DNA from: Petrolisthes cinctipes
Lineage: Eukaryota; Arthropoda; Malacostraca; Decapoda; Porcellanidae
Direction of reading: 5' to 3'
DNA length: 64,000 nt
Assembly: GCA_033782935.1 (NCBI GenBank)
Contig: JAWQEG010000508.1
Coordinates: 677,501-741,500, forward strand
A program made the position numbers and the translations under genes. Positions 8,046 to 21,352 of this stretch are shown here, one piece after another; position 1 is the first letter of the stretch, and each line of letters opens with the position of its first letter. A model generated the notes under the pieces. The model did no database searches. It had not been told where the DNA came from and saw nothing but the letters and a program-made list of their open reading frames with translations.

Positions 8046-11000
8046 TATCAACTTTTTGGCACCTAAAAGATCGATTTTTAGCATGTTTTTAGCCTATATT
8101 TTGAAAATATTCTAGCACTGTGTAGGCATGTACAGATTGCTTCTGGGACCCCAAAATATTGAATTTTCGGGTGTTTTGAGCCTGAATTTGATATATAAAC
8201 GGGTACTGAAGATGCATGCACATATCGACTTTTGTGCACCTAAAAGATCGATTTTCAGTATGTTTTGAGCATGTATTTTGAAAATACTCTAACACGGAGT
8301 AGGCATGTACAGATCGCTTCTGGGACCCCTAAATATCGAATTTTCGGGTGTTTTGGGACTGAATTTGAGATATCGACTTTTTGGCACCTAAAAGATCGAT
8401 TTTTAGCATGTTTTTAGCCTATATTTTGAAAATATTCTAGCACTGTACAGATTGCTTCTGGGACCCCAAAATATTGAATTTTCGGGTGTTTTGAGCCTGA
8501 ATTTGAGATATAAACGGGTACAGAAGATACATGCACATATTGACTTTGGGCACCAAAAATATCGATTTTCAGCATGTTTTGGGCCTGAATTTTGAAAATA
8601 CTCTAACACGGAGTAGGCATGTACAGATCGCTTCTGGGACCCCAAAATATCGAATTTTCGGGTGTTTAGGGCCAGAATTTGAGATATAAACGGGTACAGA
8701 AGATGCATGCACATATCGACTTTTGGGCACCTAAAAGATCGATTTTCAGTATGTTTTTGGCCTGTATTTTGAAAATACTCTAACACGGAGTAGGCATGTA
8801 CAGATACCTTCTGGGACCTCTAAATATCGAATTTTCGGGTGTTTTGGGACTGAATTTGAGATATCGATTTTTTGGCACCTAAAATGTCGATTTTCAGCAT
8901 GTTTTTAGCCTATATTTTGAAAATATTCTAGCACTGTGTAGGCATGTACAGATTGCTTCTGGGACCCCAAAATATTGAATTTTCGGGTGTTTTGAGCCTG
9001 AATTTGAGATATAAACGGGTACTGAAGATGCATTCACATATCGACTTTTGTGCACCTAAAAGATCGATTTTCAGTATGTTTTGAGCATGTATTTTGAAAA
9101 TACTCTATCACGGAGTAGGCATGTACAGATCGCTTCTGGGACCCCTAAATATCGAATTTTCGGGTGTTTTGAGCCTGAATTTGAGATATAAACGGGTACT
9201 GAAGATGCATGCACATATCGACTTTTGTGCACCTAAAAGATCGATTTTCAGTATGTTTTGAGCATGTATTTTGAAAATACTCTAACACGGAGTAGGCATG
9301 TACAGATCGCTTCTGGGACCCCGAAATATCGAATTTTCGGGTGTTTTGGGACTGAATTTGAGATATCGACTTTTTGGCACCTAAAAGATCGATTTTTAGC
9401 ATGTTTTTAGCCTATATTTTGAAAATATTCTAGCACTGTACAGATTGCTTCTGGGACCCCAAAATATTGAATTTTCGTGTTTTTTGAGACTGAATTTGAG
9501 ATATAAACGGGTACAGAAGATACATGCACATATTGACTTTGGGCATCTAAAATATCGATTTTCAGCATGTTTTGGGCCTGTATTTTGAAAATACTCTAAC
9601 ACTGAGTAGGCATGTACAGATTGCTTCTGGGACACCAAAATATTGAATTTTCGGGTGTTTTGAGCCTGAATTTGAGATATAAACGGGTACTGAAGATGCA
9701 TGCACATATCGACTTTTGTGCACTTAAAAGATCGATTTTCAGTATGTTTTGAGCATGTATTTTTGAAAATACTCTAACACGGAGTAGGCATGTACAGATC
9801 GCTTCTGGGACCCCTAAATATCGAATTTTCGGGTGTTTTGGGACTGAATTTGAGATATCGACTTTTTGGCACCTAAAAGATCGATTTTTAGCATGTTTTT
9901 AGCCTATATTTTTGAAAATATTCTAGCACTGTACAGATTGCTTCTGGGACCCCAAAATATTGAATTTTCGGGTGTTTTGAGCCTGAATTTGAGATATAAA
10001 CGGGTACAGAAGATACATGCACATATTGACTTTGGGCACCAAAAATATCGATTTTCAGCATGTTTTGGGCCGGAATTTTGAAAATACTCTAACACGGAGT
10101 AGGCATGTACAGATCGCTTCTGGGACCCCAAAATATCGAATTTTCGGGTGTTTAGGGCCAGAATTTGAGATATAAACGGGTACAGAAGATACATGCACAT
10201 ATTGACTTTGGGCACCAAAAATATCGATTTTCAGCATGTTTTGGGCCTGAATTTTGAAAATACTCTAACACGGAGTAGGCATGTACAGATCGCTTCTGGG
10301 ACCCCAAAATATCGAATTTTCGGGTGTTTTGAGCCTGAATTTGAGATATAAACGGGTACAGAAGATGCATGCACATATCGACTTTTTGGGCACCTAAAAG
10401 ATCGATTTTCAGTATGTTTTTGGCCTGTATTTTGAAAATACTCTAACACGGAGTAGGCATGTACAGATACCTTCTGGGACCTCTAAATATCGAATTTTCG
10501 GGTGTTTTGGGACTGAATTTGAGATATCGATTTTTTGGCACCTAAAATGTCGATTTTTAGCATGTTTTTAGCCTATATTTTGAAAATATTCTAGCACTGT
10601 GTAGGCATGTACAGATTGCTTCTGGGACACCAAAATATTGAATTTTCGGGTGTTTTGAGCCTGAATTTGAGATATAAACGGGTACAGAAGATACATGCAC
10701 ATATTGACTTTGGGCACCAAAAATATCGATTTTCAGCATGTTTTGGGCCTGAATTTTGAAAATACTCTAACACGGAGTAGGCATGTACAGATCGCTTCTG
10801 GGACCCCAAAATATCGAATTTTCGGGTGTTTTGAGCCTGAATTTGAGATATAAACGGGTACTGAAGATGCATGCACATATCGACTTTTGTGCACCTAAAA
10901 GATCGATTTTCAGTATGTTTTGAGCATGTATTTTGAAAATACTCTAACACGGAGTAGGCATGTACAGATCGCTTCTGGGACCCCTAAATATTGAATTTTC

Positions 11001-12009
11001 GGGTGTTTTGGGACTGAATTTGAGATATCGACTTTTTGGCACCTAAAAGATCGATTTTTAGCATGTTTTTAGCCTATATTTTGAAATTATTCTAGCACTG
11101 AGTAGGCATGTACAGATTGCTTCTGGGACCCCAAAATATTGAATTTTCTGGTGTTTTTGAGCCTGAATTTGAGATATAAACGGGTACAGATGATACATGC
11201 ACATATTGACTTTGGGCACCAAAAATATCGATTTTCAGCATGTTTTGGGCCTGAATTTTGAAAATACTCTAACACGGAGTAGGCATGTACAGATCGCTTC
11301 TGGGACCCCAAAATATCGAATTTTCGGGTGTTTTGAGCCTGAATTTGAGATATAAACGAGTACTGAAGATGCATGCACATATCGACTTTTGTGCACCTAA
11401 AAGATCGATTTTCAGTATGTTTTGAGCATGTATTTTGAAAATACTCTAACACGGAGTAGGCATGTACAGATCGCTTCTGGGACCCCTAAATATCGAATTT
11501 TCGGGTGTTTTGGGACTGAATTTGAGATATCGACTTTTTGGCACCTAAAAGATCGATTTTTAGCATGTTTTTAGCCTATATTTTGAAAATATTCTAGCAC
11601 TGTACAGATTGCTTCTGGGACCCCAAAATATTGAATTTTCGGGTGTTTTGAGCCTGAATTTGAGATATAAACGGGTTCTGAAGATGGATGCACATATCGA
11701 CTTTTGTGCACCTAAAAGATCGATTTTCAGTATGTTTTGAGCATGTATTTTGAAAATACTCTAACACGGAGTAGGCATGAACAGATCGCTTCTGGGACCC
11801 CTAAATATCGAATTTTCGGGTGTTTTGGGGCTGAATTTGAGATATCGACTTTTTGGCACCTAAAAGATAGATTTTTAGCATGTTTTTAGCCTATATTTTG
11901 AAAATATTCTAGCACTGTACAGATTGCTTCTGGGACCCCAAAATATTGAATTTTCGGGTGTTTTGAGCCTGAATTTGAGATATAAACGGGTACAGAAGAT
12001 ACATGCACA
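7545..12009 (+). repeat. Segmental duplication I, copy 1
   Basis: Monomer starts: E7545, F7722, A7898, E8046, A8223, B8371, C8538, D8714, E8862, A+9039, A9216, B9364, F9531, A9707 (149), B9856 (168), C10024, C10200, D10376 (149), E10525, C10702, A10878, E11026 (178), C11204, A11380, B11528, A11695, B11843. It pairs with 13947-17736. Rare variants shared by both copies: gcattcaca (near 9031/15109), ctctatcacgg (9103/15181), ggaccccgaaat, extra t in atttttgaaaat (9910/15989), gaaattattctagcactgag (11083/16810), gtacagatgatac, aacgagtactg and gggttctgaagatggatg. This copy has an extra E-A pair (8046-8370, 325 bp) and two extra C monomers (176 bp each, around 10200 and 10702). Confidence 0.88.
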
Positions 12010-13946
12010 TATTGACTTTGGGCATCTAAAATATCGATTTTCAGCATGTTTTGGGCCTGTAATTTGAAAATACTCTAACACTGAGTAGGCATGTACAGAT
12101 TGCTTCTGGGACCCCAAAATATTGAATTTTCGGGTGTTTTGAGCCTGAATTTGAGATATAAACGGGTACTGAAGATGCATGCACATATCGACTTTTGTGC
12201 ACCTAAAAGATCGATTTTCAGTATGTTTTGAGCATGTATTTTGAAAATACTCTAACACGGAGTAGGCATGTACAGATCGCTTCTGGGACCCCTAAATATC
12301 GAATTTTCGGGTGTTTTGGGACTGAATTTGAGATATCGACTTTTTGGCACCTAAAAGATCGATTTTTAGCATGTTTTTAGCCTATATTTTGAAAATATTC
12401 TAGCACTGTACAGATTGCTTCTGGGACCCCAAAATATTGAATTTTCGGGTGTTTTGAGCCTGAATTTGAGATATAAACGGGTACTGAAGATGCATGCACA
12501 TATCGACTTTTGTGCACCTAAAAGATCGATTTTCAGTATGTTTTAAGCATGTATTTTGAAAATACTCTAACACGGAGTAGGCATGTACAGATCGCTTCTG
12601 GGACCCCTAAATATCGAATTTTCGGGTGTTTTGGGACTGAATTTGAGATATCGACTTTTTGGCACCTAAAAGATCGATTTTTAAGCATGTTTTTAGCCTA
12701 TATTTTGAAAATATTCTAGCACTGTACAGATTGCTTCTGGGACCCCAAAATATTGAATTTTCGGGTGTTTTGAGCCTGAATTTGAGATATAAACGGGTAC
12801 AGATGATACATGCACATATTGACTTTGGGCACCAAAAATATCGATTTTCAGCATGTTTTGAGCCTGTATTTTGAAAATACTCTAACACTGAGTAGGCATG
12901 TACAGATTGCTTCTGGGACCCCAAAATATTGAATTTTCGGGTGTTTTGAGCCTGAATTTGAGATATAAACGGGTACTGAAGATGCATGCACATATCGACT
13001 TTTGTGCACCTAAAAGATCGATTTTCAGTATGTTTTAAGCATGTATTTTGAAAATACTCTAACACGGAGTAGGCATGTACAGATCGCTTCTGGGACCCCT
13101 AAATATCGAATTTTCGGGTGTTTTGGGACTGAATTTGAGATATCGACTTTTTGGCACCTAAAAGATCGATTTTTAAGCATGTTTTTAGCCTATATTTTGA
13201 AAATATTCTAGCACTGTACAGATTGCTTCTGGGACCCCAAAATATTGAATTTTCGGGTGTTTTGAGCCTGAATTTGAGATATAAACGGGTACAGAAGATA
13301 CATGCACATATTGACTTTGGGCACCAAAAATATCGATTTTCAGCATGTTTTGAGCCTGTATTTTGAAAATACTCTAACACTGAGTAGGCATGTACAGATT
13401 GCTTCTGGGACCCCAAAATATTGAATTTTCGGGTGTTTTGAGCCTGAATTTGAGATATAAACGGGTACTGAAGATGCATGCACATATCGACTTTTGTGCA
13501 CCAAAAAGATCGATTTTCAGTATGTTTTGAGCATGTATTTTGAAAATACTCTAACACGGAGTAGGCATGTACAGATCGCTTCTGGGACCCCTAAATATCG
13601 AATTTTCGGGTGTTTTGGGACTGAATTTGAGATATCGACTTTTTGGCACCTAAAAGATCGATTTTTAGCATGTTTTTAGCCTATATTTTGAAAATATTCT
13701 AGCACTGTACAGATTGCTTCTTAGACCCCAAAATATTGAATTTTCGGGTGTTTTGAGCCTGAATTTGAGATATAAACGGGTACAGAAGATACATGCACAT
13801 ATTGACTTTGGGCATCTAAAAGATCGATTTTCAGCATGTTTTGGGCCTGTATTTTGAAAATACTCTAACACTGAGTAGGCATGTACAGATTGCTTCTGGG
13901 ACCCCAAAATATTGAATTTTCGGGTGTTTTGAGCCTGAATTTGAGA
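12010..13946 (+). repeat. Variant-trimer block with TTTTTAAGC marker (X0), truncated
   Basis: Monomer starts: F12010, A12186, B12334, A12501, B12649 (168), L12817, A12993, B13141 (168), L13309, A13485, B13633, F-13800 (147). The B-L-A trimer is present twice in tandem at 492-bp spacing (12649 and 13141). Both B copies carry an extra A in tttttaagcatg, and A12501 and A12993 carry ttttaagcatg. Later monomers carry cttcttagacc (near 13,720) and ggcatctaaaagatc, both typical of the X blocks at 21-34 kb. The block stops at a box-less F that joins the start of duplication I copy 2. Confidence 0.85.
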
Positions 13947-16900
13947 TATCGATTTTTTGGCACCTAAAATGTCGATTTTTAGCATGTTTTTAGCCTATAT
14001 TTTGAAAATATTCTAGCACTGTGTAGGCATGTACAGATTGCTTCTGGGACCCCAAAATATTGAATTTTCGGGTGTTTTGAGCCTGAATTTGAGATATAAA
14101 CGGGTACTGAAGATACATGCACATATTGACTTTGGGCATCTAAAATATCGATTTTCAGCATGTTTTGGGCCTGTATTTTGAAAATACTCTAACACTGAGT
14201 AGGCATGTACAGATTGCTTCTGGGACCCCAAAATATTGAATTTTCGGGTGTTTTGAGCCTGAATTTGAGATATAAACGGGTACTGAAGATGCATGCACAT
14301 ATCGACTTTTGTGCACCTAAAAGATCGATTTTCAGTATGTTTTGAGAATGTATTTTGAAAATACTCTAACACGGAGTAGGCATGTACAGATCGCTTCTGG
14401 GACCCCTAAATATCGAATTTTCGGGTGTTTTGGGACTGAATTTGAGATATCAACTTTTTGGCACCTAAAAGATCGATTTTTAGCATGTTTTTAGCCTATA
14501 TTTTTTAAAATATTCTAGCACTGTACAGATTGCTTCTGGGACCCCAAAATATTGAATTTTCGGGTGTTTTGAGCCTGAATTTGAGATATAAACGGGTACA
14601 GAAGATACATGCACATATTGACTTTGGGCACCAAAAATATCGATTTTCAGCATGTTTTGGGCCTGAATTTTGAAAATACTCTAACACGGAGTAGGCATGT
14701 ACAGATCGCTTCTGGGACCCCAAAATATCGAATTTTCGGGTGTTTAGGGCCAGAATTTGAGATATAAACGGGTACAGAAGATGCATGCACATATCGACTT
14801 TTGGGCACCTAAAAGATCGATTTTCAGTATGTTTTTGGCCTGTATTTTGAAAATACTCTAACACGGAGTAGGCATGTACAGATACCTTCTGGGACCTCTA
14901 AATATCGAATTTTCGGGTGTTTTGGGACTGAATTTGAGATATCGATTTTTTGGCACCTAAAATGTCGATTTTCAGCATGTTTTTAGCCTATATTTTGAAA
15001 ATATTCTAGCACTGTGTAGGCATGTACAGATTGCTTCTGGGACCCCAAAATATTGAATTTTCGGGTGTTTTGAGCCTGAATTTGAGATATAAACGGGTAC
15101 TGAAGATGCATTCACATATCGACTTTTGTGCACCTAAAAGATCGATTTTCAGTATGTTTTGAGCATGTATTTTGAAAATACTCTATCACGGAGTAGGCAT
15201 GTACAGATCGCTTCTGGGACCCCTAAATATCGAATTTTCGGGTGTTTTGAGCCTGAATTTGAGATATAAACGGGTACTGAAGATGCATGCACATATCGAC
15301 TTTTGTGCACCTAAAAGATCGATTTTCAGTATGTTTTGAGCATGTATTTTGAAAATACTCTAACACGGAGTAGGCATGTACAGATCGCTTCTGGGACCCC
15401 GAAATATCGAATTTTCGGGTGTTTTGGGACTGAATTTGAGATATCGACTTTTTGGCACCTAAAAGATCGATTTTTAGCATGTTTTTAGCCTATATTTTGA
15501 AAATATTCTAGCACTGTACAGATTGCTTCTGGGACCCCAAAATATTGAATTTTCGGGTTTTTTGAGACTGAATTTGAGATATAAACGGGTACAGAAGATA
15601 CATGCACATATTGACTTTGGGCATCTAAAATATCGATTTTCAGCATGTTTTGGGCCTGTATTTTGAAAATACTCTAACACTGAGTAGGCATGTACAGATT
15701 GCTTCTGGGACACCAAAATATTGAATTTTCGGGTGTTTTGAGCCTGAATTTGAGATATAAACGGGTACTGAAGATGCATGCACATATCGACTTTTGTGCA
15801 CTTAAAAGATCGATTTTCAGTATGTTTTGAGCATGTATTTTTGGAAAATACTCTAACATGGAGTAGGCATGTACAGATCGCTTCTGGGACCCCTAAATAT
15901 CGAATTTTCGGGTGTTTTGGGACTGAATTTGAGATATCGACTTTTTGGCACCTAAAAGATCGATTTTTAGCATGTTTTTAGCCTATATTTTTGAAAATAT
16001 TCTAGCACTGTACAGATTGCTTCTGGGACCCCAAAATATTGAATTTTCGGGTGTTTTGAGCCTGAATTTGAGATATAAACGTGTACAGAAGATACATGCA
16101 CATATTGACTTTGGGCACCAAAAATATCGATTTTCAGCATGTTTTGGGCCTGAATTTTGAAAATACTCTAACACGGAGTAGGCATGTACAGATCGCTTCT
16201 GGGACCCCAAAATATCGAATTTTCGGGTGTTTTGAGCCTGAATTTGAGATATAAATGGGTACAGAAGATGCATGCACATATCGACTTTTTGGGCACCTAA
16301 AAGATCGATTTTCAGTATGTTTTTGGCCTGTATTTTGAAAATACTCTAACACGGAGTAGGCATGTACAGATACCTTCTGGGACCTCTAAATATCGAATTT
16401 TCGGGTGTTTTGGGACTGAATTTGAGATATCGATTTTTTGGCACCTAAAATGTCGATTTTTAGCATGTTTTTAGCCTATATTTTGAAAATATTCTAGCAC
16501 TGTGTAGGCATGTACAGATTGCTTCTGGGACACCAAAATATTGAATTTTCGGGTGTTTTGAGCCTGAATTTGAGATATAAACGGGTACAGAAGATACATG
16601 CACATATCGACTTTTGTGCACCTAAAAGATCGATTTTCAGTATGTTTTGAGCATGTATTTTGAAAATACTCTAACACGGAGTAGGCATGTACAGATCGCT
16701 TCTGGGACCCCTAAATATTGAATTTTCGGGTGTTTTGGGACTGAATTTGAGATATCGACTTTTTGGCACCTAAAAGATCGATTTTTAGCATGTTTTTAGC
16801 CTATATTTTGAAATTATTCTAGCACTGAGTAGGCATGTACAGATTGCTTCTGGGACCCCAAAATATTGAATTTTCTGGTGTTTTTGAGCCTGAATTTGAG

Positions 16901-17736
16901 ATATAAACGGGTACAGATGATACATGCACATATTGACTTTGGGCACCAAAAATATCGATTTTCAGCATGTTTTGGGCCTGAATTTTGAAAATACTCTAAC
17001 ACGGAGTAGGCATGTACAGATCGCTTCTGGGACCCCAAAATATCGAATTTTCGGGTGTTTTGAGCCTGAATTTGAGATATAAACGAGTACTGAAGATGCA
17101 TGCACATATCGACTTTTGTGTACCTAAAAGATCGATTTTCAGTATGTTTTGAGCATGTATTTTGAAAATACTCTAACACGGAGTAGGCATGTACAGATCG
17201 CTTCTGGGACCCCTAAATATCGAATTTTCGGGTGTTTTGGGACTGAATTTGAGATATCGACTTTTTGGCACCTAAAAGATCGATTTTTAGCATGTTTTTA
17301 GCCTATATTTTGAAAATATTCTAGCACTGTACAGATTGCTTCTGGGACCCCAAAATATTGAATTTTCGGGTGTTTTGAGCCTGAATTTGAGATATAAACG
17401 GGTTCTGAAGATGGATGCACATATCGACTTTTGTGCACCTAAAAGATCGATTTTCAGTATGTTTTGAGCATGTATTTTGAAAATACTCTAACACGGAGTA
17501 GGCATGTACAGATCGCTTCTGGGACCCCTAAATATCGAATTTTCGGGTGTTTTGGGGCTGAATTTGAGATATCGACTTTTTGGCACCTAAAAGATCGATT
17601 TTTAGCATGTTTTTAGCCTATATTTTGAAAATATTCTAGCACTGTACAGATTGCTTCTGGGACCCCAAAATATTGAATTTTCGGGTGTTTTGAGCCTGAA
17701 TTTGAGATATAAACGGGTACAGAAGATACATGCACA
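13947..17736 (+). repeat. Segmental duplication I, copy 2
   Basis: Monomer starts: E13947, F14124, A14300, B14448 (168, ttttttaaaa), C14616, D14792, E14940, A+15117, A15294, B15442, F15609, A15785 (150), B15935 (168), C16103, D16279 (149), E16428, A16605, E16753 (178), C16931, A17107, B17255, A17422, B17570. The offset to copy 1 steps from 6,402 to 6,078-6,079 and then to 5,727, accounted for by the missing E-A pair and two missing C monomers plus 1-bp indels. The two 1-bp T insertions at the dyads (atttttgaaaat, atttttggaaaat) are carried over from copy 1 or share its ancestor. Confidence 0.88.
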
Positions 17737-20700
17737 TATTGACTTTGGGCACCAAAAATATCGATTTTCAGCATGTTTTGGGCCTGTATTTTGAAAATAC
17801 TCTAACACTGAGTAGGCATGTACAGATTGCTTCTGGGACCCCAAAATATTGAATTTTCGGGTGTTTTGAGCCTGAATTTGAGATATAAACGGGTACTGAA
17901 GATGCATGCACATATTGACTTTTGTGCACCTAAAAGATCGATTTTCAGTATGTTTTGAGCATGTATTTTGAAAATACTCTAACACGGAGTAGGCATGTAC
18001 AGATCGCTTCTGGGACCCCTAAATATCGAATTTTCGGGTGTTTTGGGACTGAATTTGAGATATCGACTTTTTGGCACCTAAAAGATCGATTTTTAGCATG
18101 TTTTTAGCCTATATTTTGAAAATATTCTAGCACTGTGTAGGCATGTACAGATTGCTTCTGGGACCCCAAAATATCGAATTTTCGGGTGTTTTGAGCCTGA
18201 ATTTGAGATATAAACGGGTACTGAAGATGCATGCACATATCGACTTTTGTGCACCTAAAAGATCGATTTTCAGTATGTTTTGAGCATGTATTTTGAAAAT
18301 ACTCTAACACGGAGTAGGCATGTACAGATCGCTTCTGGGACCCCTAAATATCGAATTTTCGGGTGTTTTGGGACTGAATTTGAGATATCGACTTTTTGGC
18401 ACCTAAAAGATCGATTTTTAGCATGTTTTTAGCCTATATTTTGAAAATATTCTAGCACTGTACAGATTGCTTCTGGGACCCCAAAATATTGAATTTTCGG
18501 GTGTTTTGAGCCTGAATTTGAGATATAAACGGGTACAGAAGATACATGCACATATTGACTTTGGGCACCAAAAATATCGATTTTCAGCATGTTTTGGGCC
18601 TGTATTGTGAAAATACTCTAACACGGAGTAGGCATGTACAGATCGCTTCTGGGACCCCTAAATATCGAATTTTCGGGTGTTTTGGGACTGAATTTGAGAT
18701 ATCGACTTTTTGGCACCTAAAAGATCGATTTTTAGCATGTTTTTAGCCTATATTTTGAAAATATTCTAGCACTGTACAGATTGCTTCTGGGACCCCAAAA
18801 TATTGAATTTTCGGGTGTTTTGAGCCTGAATTTGAGATATAAACGGGTACAGAAGATACATGCACATATTGACTTTGGGCACCAAAAATATCGATTTTCA
18901 GCATGTTTTGGGCCTGAATTTTGAAAATACTCTAACACGGAGTAGGCATGTACAGATCGCTTCTGGGACCCCAAAATATTGAATTTTCGGGTGTTTTGAG
19001 CCTGAATTTGAGATATAAACGGGTACTGAAGATGCATGCACATATCGACTTTTGTGCACCTAAAAGATCGATTTTCAGTATGTTTTGAGCATGTATTTTG
19101 AAAATACTCTAACACGGAGTAGGCATGTACAGATCGCTTCTGGGACCCCAAAATATCGAATTTTCGGGTGTTTTGAGCCTGAATTTGAGATATAAACGGG
19201 TACTGAAGATGCATGCACATATCGACTTTGGTACACCTAAAAGATCGATTTTCAGTATGTTTTGAGCATGTATTTTGAAAATACTCTAACACGGAGTAGG
19301 CATGTACAGATCGCTTCTGGGACCCCTAAATATCGAATTTTCGGGTGTTTTGGGACTGAATTTGAGATATCGACTTTTTGGCACCTAAAAGATCGATTTT
19401 TAGCATGTTTTTAGCCTATATTTTGAAAATATTCTAGCACTGAGTAGGCATGTACAGATTGCTTCTGGGACCCCAAAATATTGAATTTTCGGGTGTTTTG
19501 AGCCTGAATTTGAGATATAAACGGGTACAGAAGATACATGCACATATTGACTTTGGGCACCAAAAATATCGATTTTCAGCATGTTTTGGGCCTGAATTTT
19601 GAAAATACTCTAACACGGAGTAGGCATGTACAAATCGCTTCTGGGACCCCAAAATATTGAATTTTCGGGTGTTTTGAGCCTGAATTTGAGATATAAACGG
19701 GTACTGAAGATGCATGCACATATCGACTTTTGTGCACCTAAAAGATCGATTTTCAGTATGTTTTGAGCATGTATTTTGAAAATACTCTAACACGGAGTAG
19801 GCATGTACAGATCGCTTCTGGGACCCCAAAATATCGAATTTTCGGGTGTTTTGAGCCTGAATTTGAGATATAAACGGGTACTGAAGATGCATGCACATAT
19901 CGACTTTTGTGCACCTAAAAGATCGATTTTCAGTATGTTTTGAGCATGTATTTTGAAAATACTCTAACACGGAGTAGGCATGTACAGATCGCTTCTGGGA
20001 CCCCTAAATATCGAATTTTCGGGTGTTTTGGGACTGAATTTGAGATATCGACTTTTTGGCACCTAAAAGATCGATTTTTAGCATGTTTTTAGCCTATATT
20101 TTGAAAATATTCTAGCACTGTACAGATTGCTTCTGGGACCCCAAAATATTGAATTTTCGGGTGTTTTGAGCCTGAATTTCAGATATAAACGGGTACAGAA
20201 GATACATGCACATATTGACTTTGGGCACCAAAAATATCGATTTTCAGCATGTTTTGGGCCTGAATTTTGAAAATACTCTAACACGGAGTAGGCATGTACA
20301 GATCGCTTCTGGGACCCCAAAATATCGAATTTTCGGGTGTTTAGGGCCAGAATTTGAGATATAAACGGGTACAGAAGATGCATGCACATATCGACTTTTG
20401 GGCACCTAAAAGATCGATTTTCATTATGTTTTTGGCCTGTATTTTGAAAATACTCTAACACGGAGTAGGCATGTACAGATCGCTTCTGGGACCTCTAAAT
20501 ATCGAATTTTCGGGTGTTTTGGGACTGAATTTGAGATATCGATTTTTTGGCACCTAAAATGTCGATTTTTAGCATGTTTTTAGCCTATATTTTGAAAATA
20601 TTCTAGCACTGTGTAGGCATGTACAGATTGCTTCTGGGACCCCAAAATATTGAATTTTCGGGTGTTTTGAGCCTGAATTTGAGATATAAACGGGTACAGA

Positions 20701-21352
20701 AGATACATGCACATATTGACTTTGGGCATCTAAAATATCGATTTTCAGCATGTTTTGGGCCTGTAATTTGAAAATACTCTAACACTGAGTAGGCATGTAC
20801 AGATTGCTTCTGGGACCCCAAAATATTGAATTTTCGGGTGTTTTGAGCCTGAATTTGAGATATAAACGGGTACTGAAGATGCATGCACATATCGACTTTT
20901 GTGCACCTAAAAGATCGATTTTCAGTATGTTTTGAGCATGTATTTTGAAAATACTCTAACACGGAGTAGGCATGTACAGATCGCTTCTGGGACCCCTAAA
21001 TATCGAATTTTCGGGTGTTTTGGGACTGAATTTGAGATATCGACTTTTTGGCACCTAAAAGATCGATTTTTAGCATGTTTTTAGCCTATATTTTGAAAAT
21101 ATTCTAGCACTGTACAGATTGCTTCTGGGACCCCAAAATATTGAATTTTCGGGTGTTTTGAGCCTGAATTTGAGATATAAACGGGTACTGAAGATGCATG
21201 CACATATCGACTTTTGTGCACCTAAAAGATCGATTTTCAGTATGTTTTAAGCATGTATTTTGAAAATACTCTAACACGGAGTAGGCATGTACAGATCGCT
21301 TCTGGGACCCCTAAATATCGAATTTTCGGGTGTTTTGGGACTGAATTTGAGA
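17737..21352 (+). repeat. Mixed block with A+/A pairs and one hexamer
   Basis: Monomer starts: L17737, A17913, E18061, A18238, B18386, L-18553 (147), B18700, C18867, A+19043, A19220, E19368, C19545, A+19721, A19898, B20046, C20213, D20389, E20537, F20714, A20890, B21038, A21205. The E/B-C-A+-A motif occurs twice in a row (18700-19367, 668 bp; 19368-20045, 678 bp). A19898 to F20714 is a full 992-bp hexamer. The A+ monomers here have C-like second halves with the 29-bp box ending atgcatgcaca. Confidence 0.83.

Noticed and set aside
9866..10081. Plus-strand open frames of 60-75 codons (also near 12659, 13151, 21363, 27732, 32304).
   Set aside because: These appear where one-base insertions in the satellite open a frame. 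They are not conserved as frames between classes and have no gene context.
18732..19292. Longest open frame in the window (186 codons, minus strand), and the many similar 60-178 codon frames on the minus strand.
   Set aside because: They are the satellite read in a stop-poor frame. They recur with monomer spacing, overlap one another, often begin at GTG, and break wherever a 148-, 167- or 176-bp monomer shifts the frame (only 177-bp and 315-bp units are multiples of three). No domain or signal peptide is visible, and changes between copies include frameshifting indels.
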